Positions 45,141-56,927 of a stretch of 64,000 nt of DNA are shown piece after piece. The stretch comes from Solicoccozyma terricola. Its lineage: Eukaryota > Basidiomycota > Tremellomycetes > Filobasidiales > Piskurozymaceae. The stretch is taken from contig BCLD01000010.1 in the NCBI GenBank assembly GCA_001600875.1, positions 51,218 through 115,217 on the forward strand, given 5' to 3'. The position numbers were made by a program, and so were the translations under genes. The notes beneath the pieces are model-generated. The model did no database searches. It was given only the letters and a program-made list of their open reading frames with translations, and was not told the origin of the DNA. Position 1 is the first letter of the stretch, and each line of letters starts with the position of its first letter.

Positions 45141-45646
45141 TCATATAGAACCTGCCATCTGCCGCACTGCTTGACAAGTTTCCTCTGCAGTTATGCCTGG
45201 TTTCCCGCGGACGCATACGAAGGGTTGGTTGGTTCCCTGTCCGACCGCTGGAAGGGAAGCCGGGAGTTTGCATTTGGTGTCTTCGCTAAATTGGGATTTT
45301 GGCCGTCAGCTGAAGTCATCGTTTGTGACCAAGGCTGTGGAGAGAAAGGAATACGCACGGATACGGGCAGGGACATTCACCGGGATTGGGTACACAGGTC
45401 GATGTTCCTGGACATATGTAGCCGGAAGGACAGCTGCCTGATGAGGGAATCGAGGCTTGAGCAAAGCCTATGCTACTACCTGTGGCAAGCAGACATACCT
45501 TCTCGATGTTGTTGGTGTTGCTGATGCTGCTGCTGCTGCCGTTGCTGACCGAACATTTGATCGAAAAAATTGAATTGAGCCAGAGCGGGTGCGACCATCA
45601 GGGTCAGGAGCATTGCTAGAATGGTGAGCCGAGTGCCAGCCGCCAT
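45141..45646 (-). CDS. LCL2: Lcl2-like secretory protein
   Basis: Small secretory-pathway protein of the fungal LCL2 (long chronological lifespan 2) family, linked genetically in yeast to ER-associated degradation. It starts at ATG 45644-45646 with a signal peptide (TRLTILAMLLTLMVAPALA). The mature part opens QFNFFDQMFG, a family hallmark, then a Gln/His-rich stretch. After an intron come SCPSGYICPGTSTCVPNPGE, CPCPYP, KCKLP and FVCVRG with regularly placed cysteines, and finally an ETC followed by QAVRQMAGSI. About 125 residues in three exons. The cysteine pattern (C-x5-C, C-x6-C-x-C, KC, VC, TC) supports disulfide bonding in the ER. It sits 167 bp downstream of the zinc transporter gene. Confidence 0.85.
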
Positions 45647-45812
45647 AGCGAGTGCAGTGAGTTGTAGATTATCTGAATCCGGAGGAACGACAGATCTTGT
45701 GCTGGAGCATCGCCACGTGGAACGGCGAAGTGGAGGTCCAAGAATGTATATTCACTACCGATCGTTCTACACAACGCAGTCCTGCTATACTACGGTCCTG
45801 TTCGTCCGTTCC

Positions 45813-47900
45813 TCATACCATATTCGCACCGGTAGGTGGTGGTTGAGTCGCCGTAGTCTCCGTTACATTGCTGTCCACATCTACTAGTTTGCCGACAACT
45901 GGGCAGCAAGCCTCCGGCGCACAAGTCTCTGGTGGGCATCGGATGAGGCATGCGGTGTCCTGTGCAAGCCGTGGTCGTGGACGGTCAGTAGACTGCACGC
46001 GATACATGACAGTACGTCCAACTACTCACCGACATGTCTTCCGCTTCATCGCCAAACTCTGGTTGAATTGTCGAACTGTGTACGCCGTGCTCATGCAGTG
46101 CCTTGCGGATACCAGAAGTGACCTCCATGTAGTCTTCATCGCGAGAAACAAGGACATGAACGGAAGCCACGATGGTCTTTTCAGAGAGTTGCCAGATGTG
46201 TAGCTTTGGCGAAATGGCGAAAAAAGCTTCGTTAATTTTCGCGACAGCGAGGTTCGACAGCAGGAGACAGATAAGCTTACCTCATGAAGCGATAGTACGC
46301 CCTTCACGCTCTGAATACTAGCTCTGACATCTTCGAGTGAAACCGAGTTGGGCACACCTTGCAGCAAAATATACGAAGCACTCTTGACTGCAGGTCGCGA
46401 AAACGAATGTCAGCGCGCAAGCATTGCTGATGGTCCTCAAACAAACTCACCTAGTGGCAAGGCACTGGAGAAAATGATACAGGTGATGACCAAACTGATT
46501 GCCGGGTCAAAGTAATACTTCCACCTTCCTTCGCATCTGGACAGGAGTCTGTGTCAGCCTCTCTCGTGTACTGGTATCATCTTACCTACTCACAACAAGA
46601 TCACCAATCCAGCCGCGATGACACCGACGTTACCCAAAGCATCACCCAGAACATGCAAGAAAACACCCTTCATGTTCATTGACCCATGACCGTGACCACC
46701 ATGGCCATGCCCACCACCACCGGAAGCCTCATCGGGAGAATGTGTGTGTCCGGATTCAGTAATGACCTTACCGTTCTCCTGAGCGTGAGAGTGATCATGA
46801 CCTGCATGCTCATGGTCGACGTCATTGTTGCCATCAGAACTTCCTTCTCTTGACCTTTCAACGAGGCTATCCATCCTTCCATCACCAGATCCACCCCGTG
46901 CACCGATGCTCCTCGATCGTTGAGGACTCGTCAATCCGTCTCCCGGATACGATGACGACGGTGAAAACACCTCACTATGGGCTTTCTGAGGTCGACCATA
47001 CCCGAACTCATGAGCAGTCTCAATGACCATAGCTCGTGTTTGAGCTGGATGACCGTATAGCGAGTTGAATGAATCTCCTCGAGGTCGACTTATGGATTTA
47101 GTACGTGTATGTGGGCTAGAATCTTCAGGCGATAATGGAGTAGAAGCTTCGGAGATGCTGCGAGGAGATTCAGCTGATTCTTCGTCATGTGAATGACCGC
47201 CGTGTGAGTGACCGTGTTCTACATGATGACAATGTTCAGAAACGGGACTTGAGATCGTCGTAGAGAGCCAGAATCTCACCATGGAAGAGGAACAGGCCAA
47301 TAACGTTACTCGCCAATCCAAGTGAGCCCACAATCACGACCAATTTCGCATTCGTTATCTCTGTAGATCATAATCTCAGTCAGTATTCATGATAGACTTT
47401 CAAGAGAGAGACATTAAGTAACACTCGCCATTTATGTTGAAGAACCTCTCGATAGCCTCCATAAAGATACTCAAGCAAAGCGCTAGCAGGAATGTGCCAT
47501 TAATCAATGCACCCAAAATCTCCGCTCGTTGCCATCCGTAAGAGTTTCGGCTGGAGGACGGGCGGTTGGCTACTTTGATTGCCCAGAGAGCGATGACAAG
47601 GGATAGAACGTCGCTGTTGTGAGAGAGTGGAGAAAGGTTGGGATTGGATAGGTAGACGTCAGAGAATTGGTCTCCTAATATAGCTGAACACCAAATACTC
47701 ACTTCAACATATGGAAACTATCAGCTACGAGAGCTAGCGATTTGACGGTATATCCAGTGATGATTTCCTAAGAACATCAAGAACATCAACAATCTGCGCG
47801 CTGACTGCGTCTAATTTCAGACATCAACACCTACGACAAAGAAGAAAACTGTATCGATCACAAGCAGCGTGATGATTCGGGATTCGCGACTGAACTTCAT
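45813..47900 (-). CDS. ZRC1: CDF-family zinc transporter (Zrc1/Cot1-type)
   Basis: Cation diffusion facilitator that should move Zn2+ into the vacuole or ER in exchange for protons. It starts at ATG 47898-47900. TM1-TM2 read [19 protein letters not shown] and [24 protein letters not shown] with the His-x3-Asp zinc site. Then [33 protein letters not shown] and [15 protein letters not shown]. The long His-rich loop holds [11 protein letters not shown], a Ser-rich stretch and a second cluster [12 protein letters not shown]5 reads [17 protein letters not shown] with the second His-x3-Asp site, which fits zinc specificity. The cytosolic ferredoxin-like domain has LQGVP and LHIWQL. The tail contains a Cys-rich segment (CLIRC, then C, C and CCPV). 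Introns are short. Confidence 0.92.
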
Positions 47901-48587
47901 CGTTGCAGCTGGTTTATTGAAGAGTTATAAATGAGGAGATCTGTATAGGGAATCCGCTAAAGGGATATCGGATTTGGCCGTCTATGGGATGTTCGCAGTC
48001 GGTATCAAGGAGAGGCAATAGGCAATGATGCTTGATCCAAAGGTCGATGGTGATTCAACGGTTCCACGAGTCTGACGCAAGATTCCTTTGTGTGGACGGA
48101 CAACTTCTTTGCTTGAAGGACGGGATGCCTGGAGCCACTGAACTGACCAATCCTTCTTTGCGTCGCCGTTGCCTGGTTATTCCCGTTTTCTTTTGGCGAT
48201 GTCGAGGTCGGCGATGTAGGACAGGAGTCAGGATGTACTACCGGCACGTTCGTCAGTATGCTCCGCTGAACAGAGACTCGTCGATATGAATGTTGACGAG
48301 GGGAGATGGTGGCGATGTACGATGTATGAAATGACGCCAACCGGTCCACCAGAAAATGGGATCACGTGACAAATTGGAGGGTGGCGAGCCCCCTGCCGGC
48401 CCTTGCAGCATAGCCCCCCGCACTGTCAACTCGTATGTCATGCTATGCATGAGCCATGGCATCGAGCTACGTCGATTTCTGCTTCAAGTATATGCATCAC
48501 ATCTCCCCCTCGCTTCGATACCACTTCCCTTGTCTCTTCCTTCCATGACATCCCACCACAGGCCGACGTTCCTTCACATCCACTCCC
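47901..48587. other. Intergenic: ZRC1 promoter and 3' flank of the small membrane protein
   Basis: About 690 bp containing a CACGTG palindrome at 48363-48368. Open frames are present but none has recognisable content. Confidence 0.5.
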
Positions 48588-49118
48588 CTAAATCGCATAA
48601 TGAAGAACACTATCATCCTGCCATTCCTGATCCGCGAATCCCTTCTTCTTTGGTGTCGGGTTCAATGCATATCTTCCCCCTCTATATTCCTCAGGTGAAT
48701 CATCCGAATCTATGTAGCTAGGTGGTCTGTTTTTCTCAGGCTTGGCGCCGGCGCCACGGGAGAAGCCAAACAGCTCTGCAGTTCTTCCCCCGAATTCTCC
48801 TGTCAGAATATCATACTCCATCTTGTAATCACGGTCATTTCGTGACATTTGATCCCTACTTTGAGGACGACAAAATCGGATGGCGTGATATAGGAGGAAT
48901 ATAATGGTGAAGGCGGCAGCTGTAAAGCATATGATCCCATCAGCCACCCCGCATCCGAGTATTCACGCAGGACTCCAGTCAGGCAGATAGGACACATGGC
49001 GGAAGTAAAAGTAACACGCACCGCTAATACCAACGGCAATCATCCATTTCGGAACTTTTATAGACACGCTCGCTTGCAAAATTTGTCCAGCTGTTTCAGT
49101 TTTGGTAGGGATAGGCAT
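48588..49118 (-). CDS. Small single-pass membrane protein, unassigned
   Basis: Two exons (ATG 49116-49118; stop 48588-48590) give about 155 residues. I do not recognise a family. A short N-terminus of ~25 residues precedes one strong transmembrane segment (WMIAVGIS/AAAFTIIFLLYHAI), which is split by the intron (donor GTGCGT). After it come a basic patch (RFCRP, SRD, SRNDRD) and a polar tail with YDILTGEFGG, NRPPSYIDSD and a lysine-rich stretch. The positive charges after the segment suggest a cytosolic C-terminus. A GTAGGG/ACAAG pair inside the second exon could define another 45-nt intron. Topology and splicing are inferred. Confidence 0.62.
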
Positions 49119-49856
49119 GATTCCCTACAGCGTTGCCAGATTTGCCAAGGTAAACTACGGGCTCTGTTTTGGGGATTCGTGATGTCTTTATAAAGGCTCG
49201 TCGATGTATCCAACCGTTTTAGTATGACGCTGATCTCAAAATACCATGAATCATACGAAAGGAGACCGTTGCATTCCCTTTCCTACTTCCACCCCTGAGA
49301 TATTCCTTTGATCGGGTTTCAAGGATCATTATTTCAGGGGATCATCCCTCTTGCTCCAAAGATAGCATTGCTATATATTTGAAATTGAAGCTGGTCAGCA
49401 ACTTTTGCCCACCTACTGTAGAAACCGTCCTTCGTTAGAGATGTCAGAGCCGTCAGATGTGGAGGGGAAGGATGTATAACCCACAATTCATCGTTTCCAT
49501 GTCCATCTCTGCAAATCAGCATGCCACTTCCCCTACCAACCGTGTCTACTTATTGTTCCTGCGAATGTAACAGCTTCTGTCCTTGTTTTCCCTCGCATTT
49601 TAACCATCTCCCCTCCTGGCGTGCAGGCATGCAAGGGATCGTCCTGTTCCATCAATCTTGTCTCTTATATAGCCGTCGCAGTGGATAGGAGACCACCGGC
49701 GCTTTGGGTGCTGTCACATGATGCATACCACAGAAAGATCAATGTGACCGAAGTTCATAACTCATTGATACAACAAGGGGAGAATCCCCAAGAAATTAGA
49801 ATAAACCCCCCTCCCCCTCCCCGCAAGAACCCGTGCCATGTTATGATTCCATGCAA
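49119..49856. other. Intergenic region
   Basis: About 740 bp: the promoter of the small membrane protein and the 3' flank of SPC7. No conserved gene or clear RNA was seen. Confidence 0.5.
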
Positions 49857-52800
49857 TCATGCCGCCGATGCTGCTACCTCTGCGCACACAGATACAAAGA
49901 CCCCACTGTATGCGATTTCGGTGGCTCCCTCGAGCAGCGCATTGGCCACCACTTGCAGCTCTTCAATGCTTTAAGACCAGATAATATTCAGTGTCGGTTT
50001 GCTCGCGTCACACCTAATAATCTACCACTCACTCAATAGCACCGTAAACGCTTTGCACATCGACCTTGACTCTGTGCGCTGCCTTGCTCGAGCCATACAA
50101 GCTGCTCGGCCATCCTGACGCGCCCTCTCCGGGAATAGTAAACGAGACGACGACTTTTGACTTCGACGTCGGAATTACAACCGCGACGTCGGCCTTGACG
50201 ATGTTTGGCATGGCATGGTAGGATACAGGCCAACGCAGGTTGACGAGGGCAAACTCCGCGCGAAGACGTTGGACCGTGCTCCAGATCTTGCTAACGCGGT
50301 CCAGGACCTGGAAGGAAGAAGCGGATAAGAATGTTGTTATGCCGGGTGTCATCGACTCAGCACTCACGGCAGGAGCATTCTTTCTGTCCATTTTCGCCAA
50401 TTCGCGTTGTACGACATTTAGGAATGGCACAGCTGACTCCTCTTCTTTCACAAGCTCGACCTGAGAGGTGCTCGCCACCGGCTGCCAGTCCTCGCAGTCC
50501 ATAGACACCTTGCACTCCCCGTCGTAGACCACCTCGAGCCAATCCTGACGCATCTGGGCTATTCGCCAAGAGTGAACCTGCTGAAGTGCGTTGTATTCGT
50601 CTATAGACGGAATTTCTTGATGAGCATCCACCAGCAGTCCGCCTCAACGTGGTGTACTCACTTCGAAGGCCCCAAGCAGCACCCTTACCGAATCCTTTCT
50701 GTTGGTCACACTCCTTGCGTGCCGTCGCAATCGCAGCCGACAATTCACGCTTTGTCTCAGCAAGCTCGCTCAGCTTGGCTTCAAGCTCGGACAGCTTCTC
50801 GGTTGCCTCGCTGAGCTCAGATTTGTAACCAGTGATTTGAGCGCTGCGAGGTGATCTGACAACGTCAGCAGTGGCCGGTGACTTCTGAACATGTCTTAAG
50901 ATGCCACTCACCCCTGCTCTGCGATACCGGCCTTCAAATCCTTCAACTCCTCCTGATTACATTTAACGATCTCCGCGACTGCCTCCTTCTCCTGCGCCAG
51001 TTCGAGCTGAAGAGCAGAGAATCGTTCCCGAAGTGAAGGCAGGATGTCGCTGGCTACAGCTCTCCGAGATTCGATGATCTCGGCGTCCTGAAGCAAGATA
51101 TCAGCGGACGTCGATGATTTAGCAAGCAATCTGAAAACTCACAGCTTTCAACCCATCCCTCATCTTGATCAAGTTCGGGATAAGTTGTGAGATCGTGGAT
51201 TGTCGCCAATCGTACCAATGCGATCGGACGGTGAGGTGAGCGTTGGTTTTGAGGTTATGCATGACGGCCTGTGGAGCCGTCTCCTTCAGTTTCCTTACAT
51301 TCGGACATATGCAGATCACTCACCTCCAATAAAGCCTTATCCTCGTCTGCCGATGCGAGATACTCCTTGATAACAGGCGGGTTGTCGGTAGTGATGTCCT
51401 CGTCCTGCTGAGCAAGGATAGTCTGGGTTTTTTTGATATCATCATCGAGCTTGTGGGATGCCTACAGTACAAAGTGTCAGCAATCAACCGAAAACGACTC
51501 TGCATGTCCGCAGACTATACATACCCAAAGGTACATGTTGTATATTAAGCCATCTAGCATACCATTTGCATATTCTGAGAGGCTATATTGACGGTCTGTA
51601 AGCAGTTCTGGCAGTGAGCATCTGAAGTAGCAATTCATTCACGGCGACACTCACCACTCAAACCCTCCGACAATCTGGCACTTTCTCGGCCACCCAAACT
51701 CGATCTGCTTTTCGGCATAACACTCTTTCGTCGCTGGCCCGTTGGCATTCCCTCCATGAACTGCACACCTGTCATTTCCAAGAACGCAGCGAGCGAGATC
51801 TGCTCGTGTGCCCCCTCCTGCGCCCAGGATGGCGACGTCGGCGCCTCATCGAGCCGTGGAGGGAAGGACGTGATCCTAGCGGGTGAAGGCTGGTAATGGC
51901 CTAATTTGACTGGTGAAGGGTTGACGTGAGTTCGCGGCTTGGCAGGAGATGGGGTTCCAAACGTATGTGTTCGCTTTGCGGGACTTTTGGCGGGAGTTGC
52001 TGGCTTGTATGGTGACATCGCGATGGGATTCCCAGAGTACATATTCTCCTCAGCACGACGTGGTGTGCCGCTTGACTTGTCAGGAGTGCCGAAGAGTGAC
52101 TTGCGAGCAGATGCGCGAGTCGGTGTTTGACTACGTGGAGCGGCCGCCTTGGTTGGCGAGGTGACAACTCGAGCTTCGGATGCGGCGGTCGGTCGAGCGA
52201 ACGACGGTGTCCCCGGGGTGTCCTTTCGTGGGGTGATGCGTGCGGACTCGTTTTGGAGAACGGAAGCATCGATACTCGAAGCCGTCGGACTAGTCACATT
52301 CATGGCGAACGTCGGTACGCCGCCCAGAATACCGCCAATTGCGACTGTAAACTCCATGTCATCATCGTTCTCCGCTCTCGACGGGTTCTTGAAGTGCATC
52401 GCGTCAATTTCTCCATCATTGCTAGCTTCGCTGATCTGACTATCATCCGCCGGATGACCAGAGAGAATACGACCCATCGCCACCGTCTCATCCATATCCA
52501 TCGCACCCGAGTCATCTTCATCGTTCTCCATGACTGGCAAAGTGAAGACTTTCCCACCAGTAGATCCAAATGCAGCGAATGGGTTGGCTCCACCGCTGAC
52601 CATGGACCTGACGGGCGAAGGTGCCATTCCACTTCCAATTGATCCCGGGGGACCTTCGACGGTGTATCCGATACTGCCTCGATCACTCCTCGCGTTCGCA
52701 GGAGCTTCTCTGGGAAGACCAGATCCAAGTGCAACAGTGAAATCCATAGTCTGCTCTTCATTGTCCATAGAGACTTCGATGGATTCATCAGCTGTTGAAT

Positions 52801-54186
52801 CGCCAGGTGCAGAAGAGATGATGCCATGTGAGACAATCTGAGTGACGTCCATATCCATCGTCACATCTCCATCGCCTCCATAAGACATCCTGTTCGACCT
52901 TCCACCGATACTTGTTCGTGGTTTAGAAAAGACGAATGGTTGGTTGACAGGACCTGAGAAAGCTTGAATTGGCGTTTCTTCCACCTCATCGTCTGTTTCG
53001 ATATCCATCTCCATCGTGTCCTCTCCTACGTCGGTAAGTTGTTCGCTCATCGAAGGAGGAGCGAAAATCCCGGTGATAGTCGCTCCGCCACCACCACCTG
53101 GCCCACCTGGAAGTGGCATCTCAGTAATACTAGATTGTCTACCATGTCGCTTTACACCACCCGTCGAAGCACGTCGACTTGGAGGGTTGGCAGAAGGTGA
53201 CGGAGCAAAGATACCTGGTGGCGCTCGGATGGAGTCTGCTGTAGTAGGCCTCGCTGGACTAGCAGGAGCAATGTTCGACGCCTTGAATGCATTCTCAGCG
53301 GCTACAGCAGCAGCTGCCGCCGAAACCATCGGTCCAGCTCCTGCCGGTGTGACTTCCGGTTTATCAAACATTCTAAACCCACAGAAACCAAGAACAACAG
53401 AATGTCAGTCATCTCCCTCTCACACAATATAATTATTCCCACAACTCACCTAACGTGTGCAAAGTTTGCAAAAGTAACACTCTTCCGCCTGGACGCTTCC
53501 AGTGCCAACCTCTCTCTCCTTTCCTGTTTCCTCTTCGCCTCTGCATCCTTCTGTTCGGCAGTCGCGTTTGTACCCAACATAGCTGGACGAGCTGCGTGAG
53601 ATGGTGGAAAGGAGATGGTGTGCGCTCCAGTGGATGAGAGGTGATTAGGTGCGTTAGAGAAGGATGTTGTGTGCGATCGTTGATTGTTTGTGGACTTCTC
53701 AGGTGATGAATCCAATTCCATCTCGGAATCTGAATCATCCTCTCTACGTTCTTCAGTCCCAGCACCATGATATGTCATTCCACCACCGGTGACACGAGAT
53801 GCGGTTGAGGAAGACCCAGAAAATGATCCTCGTCGACCAGGACCGGATACGGATTTTCGACCTGGGGATTTGGATTTAGAAGGTGATATACCGAGTGTCG
53901 TTGATGGGAATGATTTCAGAATTGATTTACGGGGTTTCTATTTCCATTACAAGGGAGTGTTAACATCAATGGAACTTTGATACGACTTCGCGCAGTCGAC
54001 ACTCACGGCCATCCGCCTAGCGACACTCCTCGGACTCATGTCCTGGCCTTCCTTACCTACAGTTCCCCTTCGACCAATTTTTGGCGACTTGGCGGGAGAC
54101 TTGGCAGTAGAAGGACGAGATGGAGATGGGTTGGTGAGATTGGAAGCATTTTGAGAGTCGGAGAGGGGGTTGGCGAGGAACGACAT
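49857..54186 (-). CDS. SPC7: Kinetochore scaffold Spc7/KNL1 (Spc105)
   Basis: Outer-kinetochore scaffold of the KMN network, recruiting Bub1/Bub3 checkpoint proteins and PP1. It starts at ATG 54184-54186. After one intron comes PRKSILKS (a SILK-type PP1 site, about residue 65) and, near residue 213, RRKSVTFAN (an RVxF site). Four MELT-like repeats follow (MDVT, MDFT, MDET, MEFT, near residues 400-560) in an acidic, Ser-rich region. The Spc7 domain begins ISLAAFLEMTGVQFMEGMPTGQRRKS, then SEYANGMLDGLIYNMYLW, coiled coils, and the C-terminal RWD region (VHSWRIAQMRQDWLEVVYDGEC, PVSYHAMPN). A stop follows VYGAIE at 50029, but GTGAGT there and an acceptor at ~49974 join in phase to 39 more codons (ending VCAEVAASAA), so I place the end at 49857. 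Confidence 0.9.
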
Positions 54187-54601
54187 GATGACGGGAGGTC
54201 CGTCGTGCGGTGGGGTCTCGTTGTTGTTGTTATTGTTATTATCGTTTTTGACACCGCACTTGTTGTTCTTTCTACTTTCCGCAGGTGTATGGAGGATTGA
54301 CACCGAGAATAGATCTTGATTCTTCTAATGCGCAATGGAACGACAGTTGATGTTGTGTCTGTCACTTTCTGTGAATGATGTCGCTGCTGTCTTGTACGAT
54401 GTTGAATGATCGTCTCGCTTTTGTTTACCTGGTCTCTCGCTCAGCCGTTCGCCCGGCTGTGAAATGTCACGTGCATCTGTGTATTCACCATCTGACACGT
54501 GAAACATTTGCCACCGCCACTGTCGGGGATGGTAACCCGCCCCCGGCCCCGCTTCTCATACCACCACCGACACCGTCCCACGCCATCCACCCGTCCGTCC
54601 A

Positions 54602-54632
<31 letters not shown>

Positions 54633-54679
54633 TCCGTCTTTGGCCCCCAATGCAACCTCATCTTCATGACCACCTGACA
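54187..54679. promoter_or_regulatory. Divergent promoter of SPC7 and SSN3 with two CACGTG sites
   Basis: This 493 bp region separates two divergent starts. CACGTG palindromes lie at 54468-54473 and 54496-54501. A (GTC)10 microsatellite follows closer to SSN3. Confidence 0.5.
54603..54632. repeat. (GTC)10 microsatellite
   Basis: Ten perfect GTC units in the SPC7/SSN3 divergent region, about 50 bp upstream of the SSN3 start codon. It probably lies in the SSN3 leader. Confidence 0.9.
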
Positions 54680-54815
54680 ATGCAGACCTACCGAGCCAAG
54701 CGGGACTCACAACATCGGAGTGTGTTGGAGAGTTATACGATCTTGGGGTTTATATCGAGTGGTGAGTCTACTCCGGTNNNNNNNNNNNNNNNNNNNNNNN
54801 NNNNNNNNNNNNNNN

Positions 54816-54853
<38 letters not shown>

Positions 54854-56927
54854 GGATAACTGCCGCAACGGCGTCACTGATCATGTTCTTATATGGTATC
54901 ATTTTGGTTAAATCCCATAATGATGGGTGATCTACAGGAACATACGGTCGTGTTTACATGGCACAACTCAAACCACCAGCGATCGGGACGACTCACTCTC
55001 ATCGACCCGGAGATCTTCCCTCTCTTCCTCCAACGACCAACAGCACTAATACCAGCTCCGTTCTCACTCCCGTCAATACCACGACTACGACTACAACTAC
55101 CGTTCCCACTATCCCACCTCAATACTATGCAATCAAAAAGTTTAAACCCGATAAAGAGGGTGAAACAATTACATATACTGGGATCTCCCAGAGTGCCATC
55201 CGAGAGATCGGACTGAATCGGGAACTGAGTTGCGCGAGAGGCTGTAGATGTGTTCGCAAACGAGTACGAAAGTCGTTCACCAATGATGAGGATGGAGATG
55301 GAGATGCAGAGAAGGGAGAAAATAAGAAAAGACGGTTAGACAAGGAGGTCGAGTTGGAGGAATTACATAGATATAGACATTCAAGAGCAGGATTGTGTTC
55401 GAATCTGGTTGCTTTGAAGGAGGTCATATTGGAGGATAAAAGTATATATATGGTGTTTGAATATGCTGAACATGATTTTTTGGTGAGTTTTCCTTGATCA
55501 TTACCTTGATACGGAATAACAAGTAACAGAACCAAATGAATTGATATCTCGGGGATGGGGACTTTCCTTTAGCAAATCATCCATCATCACTCTCAAACAT
55601 TACGTCAATCAATCCCACCTCGAACCATCAAATCTCTCCTACATCAACTCCTACTCGGGACACACTATCTACACTCCAACTGGATCCTACATCGAGATCT
55701 CAAACCCGCAAACATCTTAGTCACTTCACGGGGTATCGTAAAGATAGGTGATCTTGGATTGGCGAGATCTAATCGGAATCCATTGCAGGCGTTGTGGAAT
55801 GGAGATAAGGTGGTGGTTACGATTTGGTATAGAAGTCCGGAGTTGTTATTGGGTGCCAGGCATTATACAGCTGCTATTGGTGAGAGCTCCGGTCCGATAT
55901 ATGTTTTTAAACCGGGGAGAACTAACGGATCGATCTTCACAACAGACCTCTGGGCCATTGGATGCATCTACGCCGAACTACTCGCTCTTCGTCCTATATT
56001 CAAAGGTGAAGAAGCCAAGATCGGCGATAATCTAAATTCAAGCAAAAACGTCGCTGCAGCAGCGGCAGCGGCGGGGTTGTTGGCAGGTGGTGCTGGTGGA
56101 ATGACGTTGAAAAATCTACCTTTTCAGAGCGATCAGATGGGGAAAATTGTGGATGTATTGGGTAGTCCAGACAGTGAGTGATTGTGGAACAGGAATGTCA
56201 AGTTGATCTATGGAGTGCAGCGACTGACGAGAAAAGCCCGGCAGAGGAGCGATGGCCTGGGATTGTTCATATGCCGGAGTATAACCAATTCCTCCGTCAG
56301 GAAAGGTGAGCTTGGATCGTCCTGTGCCTTTTGCCATGTCTACCTACCAATACTGAATCAAAACGAACATCGCCAAGGCGTTCCTCCACATTCGCTCATT
56401 GGTTTGGAGTCCGTTCTCGTTCAGCTGCAGGGTACAGTCTTCTCAGTCAGTTTTTCGAGTACGATCCGATGAAGCGAATCACAGCTAGGAAAGCTTTGGA
56501 TCATGCGTTTTTCATCGAAGAGGAGCCTGGTCCGATGAGCAAGTAAGTAGGCAGCGGTGCTTCCCCCTCGATCTGAATGCGTTTCTGATAACTTTCGAGC
56601 ATCGTCAGCGCTTTCGCCGGTAGTGAATTCACCTACCCTGCACGGAGGGTTTCACACGAGGACAATGGAGATGCGAAGATGGGAAGGTGGGATCGGGATG
56701 ACACCATCGCATTCGAACTGCCTCACTGACGACCTGACTGACCGGTCTTTTACAGCCAACCTCCCACATTGCAACAGGCAACCGCTCATCGAAACGGTAT
56801 TGGGTCATTCCGACCTGGCATCGCATCGGGAGGAGCGAGCGCCAGTGTGGGCGTGGGAGTAGTTACAAGTCAGGCTTTGAACCAGTCGATAGCAACGAGA
56901 AAGCGGACGAGGTTTGGTGGGAAGTGA
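54680..56927 (+). CDS. SSN3: Mediator kinase Ssn3/Cdk8
   Basis: Cyclin-dependent kinase of the Mediator CDK module. Eight exons (54680-54761, 54938-55482, 55573-55879, 55946-56173, 56221-56305, 56378-56542, 56609-56686, 56756-56927) sum to 1662 nt, 553 residues. The glycine loop ISSGTYGRVY is formed across intron 1, which contains the assembly gap. Then YAIKKFK (catalytic Lys), [15 protein letters not shown] (the Cdk8 SMSACRE helix), [36 protein letters not shown] (DLG, as in related yeasts), [53 protein letters not shown] and [13 protein letters not shown]. Two insertions are odd: about 55 charged residues after NREL, and an Ala/Gly-rich run after FKGEEAK. Confidence 0.93.
54778..54851. other. 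Assembly gap (38 N) followed by a 36-base poly(G) tract, in SSN3 intron 1
   Basis: N at 54778-54815 is followed directly by 36 G (54816-54851). The gap lies within intron 1 of SSN3, so the coding sequence is not affected. A poly(G) tract on the transcribed RNA could be structured. Confidence 0.9.

Noticed and set aside
54603..54632. (GTC)n run read as a coding polyvaline or polyserine tract
   Set aside because: It sits in the divergent promoter region; no gene model on either strand includes it and the flanks are not coding.
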